Source: Hallella mizrahii (GTDB lineage: Bacteria; Bacteroidota; Bacteroidia; Bacteroidales; Bacteroidaceae). From it: DNA of 64,000 bases. Below are positions 57,984 to 64,000 of this stretch, one piece after another; within the stretch, counting starts at the first letter, position 1; each line of letters opens with the position of its first letter. Location of the stretch: contig NZ_VUNG01000007.1 in the NCBI RefSeq assembly GCF_009695775.1, forward strand, positions 40,038 to 104,037. Reading direction: 5' to 3'. The position numbers and the translations under genes were made by a program. Below the pieces are notes generated by a model. The model had not been told where the DNA came from, searched no databases, and saw nothing but the letters and a program-made list of their open reading frames with translations.

Positions 57984-58429
57984 TTGGTGGTGAGGCTTTT
58001 ATACGCTTCCACCACCGTCTCGTGTTTCAGCAGTCCTTGTGTCATCACGTCTTTGCCGCACTCCTCCTCGGCCATTGCCTCCACGAGGAGCGGCCAGAAG
58101 GCCGACTCCGGGTCCAGGGGCGGCAGTGGTTTTGTTGGCGCCCATCTTGTGCGCTGACAGATATAGAGAAGATAGGTCGAGGGATTGTTCTCCGGCGGTG
58201 GAGCCCATCGGCAGATCACCTTCTCCAGCGTGTTGAGATGGTGGCGCGTCACATAGGAGCGCAGCACCATGAAGGCGGCACGCAGGCCGAAGCGCATCTC
58301 CGTGAACTGACAAAAGGCGGGATCGGTCTGTCGTGGCGACAGACCCTTCCATCGTGACCGCCCAAGTCTGATGTTCAGGGGATTGTTGTTTCTAATTCCC
58401 CTTGGGTTAGTCTTTTTCTTTGTTTTCAT
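57974..58429 (-). CDS. P5-like (lysozyme-type) structural protein
   Basis: 151 residues from ATG 58429; the frame extends 11 codons further, into the smalltalk gene. NPRGIRNNNPLNIRLGRSRWKGLSPRQTDPAFCQFTEMRFGLRAAFMVLRSY is the strongly conserved beginning of the Bacteroidetes 'structural protein P5' family, and CRWAPPPENNPSTYLLYIC follows. It has the look of a muramidase-like fold. Found next to HU-type genes in many Bacteroidales genomes, possibly of phage descent. Function unproven. Its 3' end overlaps the convergent AraC-type gene's 3' end by 10 bp. Confidence 0.75.
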   Translation of the reverse strand: MKTKKKTNPRGIRNNNPLNIRLGRSRWKGLSPRQTDPAFCQFTEMRFGLRAAFMVLRSYVTRHHLNTLEKVICRWAPPPENNPSTYLLYICQRTRWAPTKPLPPLDPESAFWPLLVEAMAEEECGKDVMTQGLLKHETVVEAYKSLTTNYP

Positions 58430-58538
58430 CGGTGTCGTTCTCGCTTTTGAGGTTCTTGGCATAGTTGATAACAGCGGAGAGAATACTGGCCAACAGGCTC
58501 AGAAGTTTAATCCAATTTTTGATATTCATGTTTTTCAT
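58407..58538 (-). CDS. Smalltalk-type small membrane protein
   Basis: 43 residues from ATG 58538 (40 from ATG 58529): MKNMNIKNWIKLLSLLASILS, then AVINYAKNLKSENDTDENKEKD. One hydrophobic helix and an acidic-basic tail, in the position where Bacteroidales genomes have the 'smalltalk' gene, between an HU-like gene and a P5/amidase gene. Overlaps the start of the P5-like gene by 23 bp. Function unknown. Confidence 0.6.
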   Translation of the reverse strand: MKNMNIKNWIKLLSLLASILSAVINYAKNLKSENDTDENKEKD

Positions 58539-58641
58539 AGTTTTAGTGAAGTGAACTATCGTGGAAAAGGCGTGCCACGCCCCTCTCCTTGTGAGAGAGG
58601 GACTGTGGCAGAGTTGTTAGGGCGTTAAGACAGCGTTTTCG

Positions 58642-59181
58642 CTATGCGTTAGTGGGCTTGTTGCCGCTGCCCTCAGTGGGCGTGTCGCTTCCGCTCTGTT
58701 CGCTGTCGTCGGTGGCGGTGGAGTCCTCGATGACGTCTCCAAACTGGCTGGCATGCTTGGCCGTGATGCCCTCCAAGAGATAGTAGTTGTTGACACGCTT
58801 GGCCACGTACTTACCGTCGACGTAGCTGCCACTGGCCTTCATCACGCTATGCTCGGGCGTGAAAACCACGCGGTAGCCGGTGATGTTGTTTCCCTTGAAC
58901 TCGCTGGGGTCGGTGACGCCTGCCGACTTGATGTTGATCTTGAAGATACCCAAGCCGTTGATGCGCACCTTGTTGGAGCTCTGCATCTTGTCGCGCATGA
59001 CCTCTACGAGCTCGGTGAGGCAGGCTTTCACGTCGGAGCGCTTCAGTGTACAGTTGCGCTCGATGATGTCGCTGATGTCGTCGAGGTCCACCATGTCGGT
59101 GTGGACGGCACGGGCGAAGTACTTGCCGCAGGCCTTGTTGTTCTTCATCTTGTTTTGATACAAACGATAATAAATAGACAT
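58642..59181 (-). CDS. HU-HIG family DNA-binding protein
   Basis: 179 residues. MSIYYRLYQNKMK...GKYFARAVHTDMVDLDDISDIIERNCTLKRSDVKACLTELVEVMRDKMQSSNKVRINGLGIFKINIKS is the HU-like core (about 1-125), with a Ser/Thr/acidic tail (about 150-179: DSTATDDSEQSGSDTPTEGSG). Such proteins head a conserved HU / smalltalk / P5-or-amidase cluster in Bacteroidales. Binds DNA; a specific role is not known. A TAACTTTG box lies at 59268-59275. Confidence 0.85.
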   Translation of the reverse strand: MSIYYRLYQNKMKNNKACGKYFARAVHTDMVDLDDISDIIERNCTLKRSDVKACLTELVEVMRDKMQSSNKVRINGLGIFKINIKSAGVTDPSEFKGNNITGYRVVFTPEHSVMKASGSYVDGKYVAKRVNNYYLLEGITAKHASQFGDVIEDSTATDDSEQSGSDTPTEGSGNKPTNA

Positions 59182-59267
59182 AAAACTGAAAAAATTAAGA
59201 TTAAAACAGGTTCCTCTTGCCTCGGTCTCTTATTAGGAGGGTAGGTGAGGTCTTTTGTTTACGTTTG

Positions 59268-59275
59268 CAAAGTTA
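59268..59275 (-). promoter_or_regulatory. Minus-strand -7 box for the HU-HIG gene
   Basis: CAAAGTTA (TAACTTTG on minus), 87 bp upstream of ATG 59181. Confidence 0.45.
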
Positions 59276-59385
59276 CGGCATGGGACGTTCTTGAGTGCAC
59301 GTTTTTAACGGTTATGGTAGGTTTTTGCTTGTTATTGACGATTAATAATAGGTATTTAGGTGGGAAGCTGTTTTTTTGAGGCCAT

Positions 59386-59429
59386 AAAAAACCGCAGCAG
59401 CCCATGGCTTCATCGGGCGGTTGCGGTAA
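59386..59429. terminator. Hairpin terminator downstream of the HU gene
   Basis: ACCGCAGCAGCCC and GGGCGGTTGCGGT form a stem with an AT-rich start (CATAAAAAACC), so the minus-strand transcript of the HU gene would end in U-rich RNA here. Confidence 0.45.
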
Positions 59430-59464
59430 GAAAGCGGTGGAAAGTCACCGTGGGAAGCGGGCTT

Positions 59465-59758
59465 TTACTTGTTGACCGCGTGTTTGCGGGAATAGTAGCC
59501 CATGTTGTCAGAGGGTTTGAAGACGAGTTTGTCGTGAGCTTCCACGGTCATCTTCTCACCGGTGGACGGGTTGACATATTGTCTTGCCGCCACGTTTTTG
59601 ACAAAGAAGCGGCCGAAGTCAGGGATGGCCACCTCTTGGTCTCCTTCTGTGAGATTGTCGGCGATGGCTCCCAACACGGCGTTGATGCAGTTGCCGGCCT
59701 GGTTTTTTGACACTTGCAGGGAAGCGGCTACTGCGTCGATGAGTTGTGTTCTGTTCAT
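59465..59758 (-). CDS. HU-family DNA-binding protein
   Basis: 97 residues, standard HU/IHF length. MNRTQLIDAVAASLQVSKNQAGNCINAVLGAIADNLTEGDQEVAIPDFGRFFVKNVAARQYVNPSTGEKMTVEAHDKLVFKPS shows the helix-turn-helix dimer part, the two-stranded arm (RFFVKNVAARQYVNP with the intercalating Pro) and the final strand. A minus-strand TACCTTTG box is at 59780-59787. Confidence 0.9.
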   Translation of the reverse strand: MNRTQLIDAVAASLQVSKNQAGNCINAVLGAIADNLTEGDQEVAIPDFGRFFVKNVAARQYVNPSTGEKMTVEAHDKLVFKPSDNMGYYSRKHAVNK

Positions 59759-59779
59759 GTTGATAGGTATTTATTATTG

Positions 59780-59787
59780 CAAAGGTA
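59780..59787 (-). promoter_or_regulatory. Minus-strand -7 box of the HU gene
   Basis: CAAAGGTA (TACCTTTG on minus), 21 bp upstream of ATG 59758; possible -33 CAA at 59804-59806 is slightly close. Confidence 0.55.
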
Positions 59788-59902
59788 ATCATTATTTCTC
59801 AATCAACGCTCAAAAAACTTGTTGTTTTGTCGTTTCTTTGTCAAGCTCCCCAGTTCTTTTCTTGCAAGTGAATGAGCGCCTCGCGCGCGCGTAATATATA
59901 AT

Positions 59903-59940
59903 AAGGAGTGACCAGAGGCTTTCGCCCCTGGTCACTCCTT
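59903..59940. terminator. Hairpin terminator of the BspA-like/62-aa peptide transcript
   Basis: AAGGAGTGACCAG (59903-59915) and CTGGTCACTCCTT (59928-59940) form a perfect 13-bp stem just beyond the stop of the 62-residue gene; A/T-rich on both sides. Confidence 0.65.
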
Positions 59941-59962
59941 TAAAAGTGTGTCAGTTTATTCT

Positions 59963-60151
59963 TTACTCCTGATCATCGCCCCATACCGAGGAGCTGAAAG
60001 AGTTGTTTGACTTGGCACCGATCTCGCCGGTGTTCACGTCTTGGGATTTGCTCCACGTTGTGTCGCTGACGGTTACTGACGTAGCTTCCAGGACGGGCTC
60101 GTTGGTAAAGGATACCACCTTGATTTGTGGTTTGAGATATTTACTTTTCAT
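59963..60151 (-). CDS. Short Prevotella-type peptide (62 aa)
   Basis: MKSKYLKPQIKVVSFTNEPVLEATSVTVSDTTWSKSQDVNTGEIGAKSNNSFSSSVWGDDQE. The pattern K-x-x-KPxIKVV, a hydrophobic turn, then a Ser/Asp-rich part and final WGDD-E recurs in short Bacteroidales proteins often found beside surface-protein genes. No signal peptide in the classical sense; could be a precursor peptide. It lies 14 bp after the BspA-like gene and ends at the shared terminator. Function unknown. Confidence 0.6.
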   Translation of the reverse strand: MKSKYLKPQIKVVSFTNEPVLEATSVTVSDTTWSKSQDVNTGEIGAKSNNSFSSSVWGDDQE

Positions 60152-60165
60152 AGGGTTGTCGTTTA

Positions 60166-63100
60166 TTATTTCATGATAACTTTCTTGTTGTTGTGGACAA
60201 ACACGCCGTGTTGCGGGTAGTTGATTTCCCTGCCGTTGAGGTCATACCATTTGCCGTCGTTGTTGTGGCTTGTGGAGATGGCATCAATGGCCGTCGTCGT
60301 GTTGTCGTTGCCAAATACCAGTTGCAGTGTAGCCTTCGCGTTGGTCGATGCCGGCAATATCAGGTAGGCTTTGTGTGTCGGGAAGTTGGCGATCGGTGTG
60401 GTCACCTTGACGAGTTTGCCAGTTGTTTTCTGCATGATATAGACGGGTGCGGCCTCTGAGGCGTCGACCGTGATGTTCTCTTTCATCACAGGTGTCAGCA
60501 GGTTGCTGCTAATGGTGTAGCTTGTGCTGTCGTGCTCACCAATTGTGTAGTAGAAGTCCGTTGGTGTGGCTTTGTCGCTGTTGTCTTTGACCATCAGCAG
60601 CACGCCGGTGTTGGCGGGTACATAGCCGTGGGCGTTCTCATTGTCGGTCTTGTAGCCACCGTTCTCGTCGATACTCGTCATGTGCACGTAGTTTACCGTG
60701 TTGCCGTTCTCGTCGGTTCCCTCATGCTCATATCCGGCCACGAAGGCAGCCACGTCAGCCTTGTTGTTTGTCTTGTAGTAATCAGAGAAATCGGTGTCGA
60801 ACTCGCGTGCAAAGGTGCCGTAGGTGCTGGTGATACCAGCAAAGGGAAGTTTGTAGTCAATTTGCTCCTTAAAGTGGTCCAGGGCAGCTTTGAAAGCATT
60901 GATGGCACTCTTCTTCACATAGATCTTCTGTTGATTGGAGAAAGCATAGTAGTTGCCGGCCTTGTCGAGGTCGTAGTAATCGCTCATCATCACCTCCGGT
61001 GCCTTGTTGCCACAGAACACGACATCCTCGATGCTGGTGCTTTCCGGTGCGTAGGCAGTAACGCCGTCGGTGGTTGTCTGCTTCAGTTTTGTGTAGAACG
61101 CCAGAGCGCCGAGCGAGTAGATATTGTTCTTGAAGACGACCTCCTTGATGCCGTCGCAGTTCTCGAAGGCATAGTTGTCGATCATGTTCACGTTGCGCTT
61201 GTAGCTGCTCTCAGTGTTGTCGCCGCTATTCACCACCTCTTGCGGTGCCACATACACGGGATCCTTGCTCTTGGTTTTGATAAGCAGCAGACCTTTCTGC
61301 GACAGAGGCAGGAACTCGTCGGTCTCATCAGTTGTTCCACCCGGATGCTGTACGGTGAAGGAAGTCTTGATGGCCTTGAACTTTTTCCAGAAGCTATTGT
61401 TTTGGTAGGTATCCATCAGGTCCTTGCGTACGTAAAGGGTGATGTTGCTGTACATATCCGTGCCCAGCGAACCATCGTCGAAGCTCATGTCAGCTGCCGT
61501 GGTGTTCACATTGTCTTCCGGGATGACAGCATCGCAGAGCAGTGTGATGGAGTTGAGTTTGTTGTCGAGGCCGAAGGCGCGTACGCCGATTTTCGATACT
61601 TTCTGGGGGATGACGACATTGGTGAGGTTTTCGCAGTCATAGAATGCGTAGTCGCCGATGGCAGTGATGGAAGGCGGAATCACCGTAGCCTCGTCGTTGA
61701 TCAGTCCGGCAGGGTAGAGTTTCAGTGTGGTCTTAGCTTTGTCGCAGAGCATACCCTGAGAGGCTGCGAAATTCGGGTTGTTGTCGTCGACTGTAAATGC
61801 CTGTATACCTGTGCAGCCTTTAAAGGCTGATGGCTCTATGCTCTTCACCGTGGCAGAGAGATGCACGGCCTTCATCTGTTTACAATCACGAAAGGCCTCT
61901 TTACCAATGGTCTCAATATGGTCGGGCAGGGCAAGCGATTCAAAGCCGCAATCGGCAAAGCAAGCATCGCCCAGGTTTTTGACCTGTGAGCCTGTGGCAA
62001 AGATCAGGTTTTTCAGTCCCGAGCAGCCATTGAAGGCTCTATTACCGATAGAGGTAACTGAGGCAGGTATGGTGAAAGACTCAAGGTGGGTCATGCCTTT
62101 GAATACTTCGTCACCGATGGTAGTCAGCGCAGACGTACCCTCAAAAGTGAAGGACTTCAAGGCTGGAGCATCAAGACTGCCCTGATCAAGTGTAGTTAAC
62201 TTTGAACCATTTGGCACAACGATTTCCTCCAGTGCCGGGCAATCTCGGATGCCACGTTCTCCTATTTTCGTAATTCCCTCAGGGAGAATTATTTTCTTGA
62301 GTTTGTGTAAACTGATAATGTTCTGCCATCCGAGGGAAGTCAACTGGGATCCTGCGGCGAAGTCAAGTTCAGTAAGATTTGGCATGTTGGCAATGCTTTC
62401 TTCGGTTAGGCTGTTCACTGATGCTGCAATGGTGAGTTTTTCCAGTGGACTGTTGTTGAACGCGTTCATTGCTATCGCTTGGGTTCCCTCTGGAATGCTA
62501 TATTCCTTATCGGTCTTTGTAGCGGGATAAAACACAAGCCTCTTTCCGTCTTTGGTGAATACGATACCGCCTATGGATTTATAATTGTCGTTGTTCGAAT
62601 CTATATTATATGTACTGACGTTCGGACAATTGGTTGTGATGCCTTCAATATTCTTCACACTTGCAGAGATGCCGATGGTTGTGAGATTCTTCAGATTGGA
62701 CAATGCTCCGTTATAGATGGTAGCAGTCTTGTTGAGGTTGACAGTCTTGATATTGTCGTTGTTGGCTATGCTGTTGGCTGTCAGCACCGTCACGTCGTCG
62801 GGCACGGTAAAGGTATCTCCTTGATAGGCGATGGGGTAATAGATCAGTGTGTCAGCATTGTTGTCAGTGGCGTTGGTCATAACCAGTGCACCGTGTTCCA
62901 CCTTAAAATGTGTGTTGCCGGCAGCCACCTCTATGGCAGCCACTTCCTTGTTGTTTGGGTTGGTGAAAGCGCCGTCATTGATATGCTCCAGCGAAGCAGG
63001 GATGCCGATGGTCGTCAGGCCGCTTATTCCGGCGAGCACCTCACTGTAGACGGTGGTCACGCCTTCGGGCAGCGTATATTTGCCGTCAACAAGCGCTATT

Positions 63101-63513
63101 GAGGACGGCACTGCGTAGAGCACCTTCTTGTCAGCACTGTAGAGTACGCCGTCCTCGTCAGACACAAAATTCTGATTATTCTTATCCACATGGAATTTTG
63201 GGAAGTGCGTGGCTACTGATCCAAAATTTTTGTCAATGGTGGTTACAGAGGATGGAATGTAGAAGTCGGTCAGTTTATTGTTGCCAGAAATAGCCATCGA
63301 GTTGATCTTGGTCACCGTGTTGGGCAACTTAATTACCTGTACATGCCACTCTTCTGACCAATCACCACCAAACTCCACAACGGTGAAGAGCTCATCATTG
63401 TGGGTGACCGTCGCGGGGATGTCCACTTCTGATGCGGTGTTGTTGTCTGCAATTCTTGTGGCACAAACGGTTCCGTTATCTTCTAGAACCTTGTAGTGTA
63501 CCCCCCCCCTCAT
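60166..63513 (-). CDS. BspA-like leucine-rich-repeat surface protein (main frame)
   Basis: 1115 codons. Mostly LRR_5/BspA-type repeats of about 23 residues (e.g. LTTIGIPASLEHINDGAF; ESFTIPASVTSIGNRAFNGC; ESLALPDHIETIGKEAFRDC), from about residue 45 to 660, another group at about 790-850, then a non-repeat domain and the C-terminal signature GKWYDLNGREINYPQHGVFVHNNKKVIMK shared in style with the protein at 9.6-10.7 kb. BspA proteins mediate adhesion to host matrix and other bacteria. The frame lacks its own signal peptide; that is encoded just upstream in another frame across a nine-base C run on the plus strand (63501-63509). As written the protein would not be exported. Confidence 0.87.
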   Translation of the reverse strand: MRGGVHYKVLEDNGTVCATRIADNNTASEVDIPATVTHNDELFTVVEFGGDWSEEWHVQVIKLPNTVTKINSMAISGNNKLTDFYIPSSVTTIDKNFGSVATHFPKFHVDKNNQNFVSDEDGVLYSADKKVLYAVPSSIALVDGKYTLPEGVTTVYSEVLAGISGLTTIGIPASLEHINDGAFTNPNNKEVAAIEVAAGNTHFKVEHGALVMTNATDNNADTLIYYPIAYQGDTFTVPDDVTVLTANSIANNDNIKTVNLNKTATIYNGALSNLKNLTTIGISASVKNIEGITTNCPNVSTYNIDSNNDNYKSIGGIVFTKDGKRLVFYPATKTDKEYSIPEGTQAIAMNAFNNSPLEKLTIAASVNSLTEESIANMPNLTELDFAAGSQLTSLGWQNIISLHKLKKIILPEGITKIGERGIRDCPALEEIVVPNGSKLTTLDQGSLDAPALKSFTFEGTSALTTIGDEVFKGMTHLESFTIPASVTSIGNRAFNGCSGLKNLIFATGSQVKNLGDACFADCGFESLALPDHIETIGKEAFRDCKQMKAVHLSATVKSIEPSAFKGCTGIQAFTVDDNNPNFAASQGMLCDKAKTTLKLYPAGLINDEATVIPPSITAIGDYAFYDCENLTNVVIPQKVSKIGVRAFGLDNKLNSITLLCDAVIPEDNVNTTAADMSFDDGSLGTDMYSNITLYVRKDLMDTYQNNSFWKKFKAIKTSFTVQHPGGTTDETDEFLPLSQKGLLLIKTKSKDPVYVAPQEVVNSGDNTESSYKRNVNMIDNYAFENCDGIKEVVFKNNIYSLGALAFYTKLKQTTTDGVTAYAPESTSIEDVVFCGNKAPEVMMSDYYDLDKAGNYYAFSNQQKIYVKKSAINAFKAALDHFKEQIDYKLPFAGITSTYGTFAREFDTDFSDYYKTNNKADVAAFVAGYEHEGTDENGNTVNYVHMTSIDENGGYKTDNENAHGYVPANTGVLLMVKDNSDKATPTDFYYTIGEHDSTSYTISSNLLTPVMKENITVDASEAAPVYIMQKTTGKLVKVTTPIANFPTHKAYLILPASTNAKATLQLVFGNDNTTTAIDAISTSHNNDGKWYDLNGREINYPQHGVFVHNNKKVIMK

Positions 63514-63652
63514 CGAAGGTTTCGTTCGTTGTCAATGCGAGGGAGGTTGCCACGTGCGCAATCAGCAGCGCTGTGACGAGCATAAGCCTCCTTAGCGTGT
63601 TGCCGAAGCGACAGATGAGCGTTTTTGAGATCATGTAATTGTTTTCTCTCAT
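63476..63652 (-). pseudogene. Out-of-frame 5' part of the BspA-like gene (signal peptide)
   Basis: From ATG 63652 (or 63634) reads MRENNYMISKTLICRFGNTL, then RRLMLVTALLIAHVATSLAL and TTNETFDEG, a clear signal peptide, then enters nine G (minus strand) and stops at 63476. With eight G it would join the LRR frame directly (DEGGVHYKVLEDN). Confidence 0.75.
63501..63509 (-). repeat. Homopolymeric tract (nine G on the coding strand)
   Basis: Nine C on the plus strand. Located about 45 codons after the start of the BspA-like gene; loss of one base restores the frame. Confidence 0.85.
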
Positions 63653-64000
63653 ATACTATTTTAAATTACTTAATTATGAAATTTATAAATTATAAAATCA
63701 ATTTTAGTGCAAAGGAACATAAAAACAAGATATTAATTATCTGATGATTTTATTTATTAACATAATATATTGTTTCAAAGGCTATCGTTAACATAGAGTT
63801 AACTCTCCGTTGCTATTCAGCTGCCATATCGCCCTTTGGCGATAACAAGTTGTTGATATAACAGGGTTAGTTACTAAAGTTTCCCACTTGCAAATAGCTC
63901 GCCCTTAAAGTCTTAAAAATCAAGAGAAAAGAGAAGGAATGTCCAAAAGTTTTTGTATCTTTGTAGTGCAAATAAATCATTGATACATAAACGATTAAAC
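63653..64000. other. Intergenic region before a rightward gene outside the window
   Basis: AT-rich. TATCTTTG at 63956-63963 is a plus-strand -7 box with no clear -33, presumably for a gene beyond the right edge. For the minus-strand BspA gene only an imperfect box (CAAAGGAA, 63710-63717) is seen. Confidence 0.45.

Noticed and set aside
57974..59758. Prophage remnant
   Set aside because: P5-like, smalltalk and HU genes occur together as an ordinary chromosomal group in Bacteroidales; no integrase, capsid or tail gene is present.
1..64000. tRNA or rRNA genes
   Set aside because: None recognised by eye in the intergenic gaps; a covariance search would be needed to exclude a missed tRNA.

Overview
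The window reads as chromosomal DNA of a Prevotella-like member of the Bacteroidales. The grounds are: promoters of the Bacteroidetes type (TTG, about 20 nt, TAnnTTTG), mostly without Shine-Dalgarno sequences; an Mfa/Fim-type fimbrial operon with DUF3575 and DUF3868 genes; a BspA-like leucine-rich-repeat surface protein; AAA-ATPase-like/PD-(D/E)XK genes; an HU / P5-like / smalltalk small-gene group; and membrane-bound AraC regulators. No rRNA, tRNA or CRISPR array was recognised. Species was not assigned.

Layout. 1-7.3 kb (minus): fimbrial operon DUF3575, DUF3868/OmpA, Mfa1-like shaft, Mfa2-like anchor and two accessory lipoproteins, the last cut by the window edge. 7.58-9.29 kb (plus): divergent TPR-TM-AraC regulator behind a leader full of GTGACA/TGTCAC motifs. 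9.65-10.65 kb: secreted OB-fold-like protein. 11-17 kb: glucuronoxylan use (GH43, GH10, GPH transporter, divergent GH67). 17-18.4 kb: long non-coding region built of several repeat families. 18.4-23.1 kb: alpha/beta hydrolase, DUF2007 protein, beta-barrel, IS4-family remnant, AAA/PD-(D/E)XK protein. 23.5-30.4 kb: membrane transport (DUF389, NhaA, Kup) around a decayed patch holding an internally deleted BCCT transporter and an RND pump pseudogene. 30.5-31.1 kb: DUF4160/DUF2442 pair. 31.7-35.7 kb: M1 aminopeptidase, small genes, fRMsr. 35.7-36.5 kb: two head-to-head copies of a structured repeat. 36.5-39.8 kb: organic-phosphate module (His-phosphatase, OprP-like porin, class A acid phosphatase). 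39.8-40.8 kb: a second composite repeat region. 40.8-44.5 kb: NUDIX, TonB receptor, His/Cys-rich small protein. 44.6-50.2 kb (minus): LytTR regulator, LytS-type kinase, PafA-like phosphatase, endonuclease, COG0523 GTPase. 50.6-58 kb (plus): ATPase/DUF234, FMN-binding protein, RelA-like synthetase, propeller-AraC regulator. 58-63.7 kb (minus): P5-like, smalltalk, two HU proteins, a 62-aa peptide and a BspA-like protein whose signal peptide is out of frame across a nine-base G tract.

The strongest unexplained signals are non-coding. A dispersed element with a chain of hairpins (copies near 17.9, 35.8 and 36.1 kb) keeps its loop and tail while its stem arms change together, which is covariation. 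Two tandem arrays of palindromes have exact 22-bp and 23-bp periods. A composite repeat module occurs near 17.3 and 40.4 kb. A family of GC-rich palindromes lies between genes and in one case supplies the last codons and stop of the xylanase. The BspA G tract is a good phase-variation candidate. All positions and homologies were read by eye; no database search was run.
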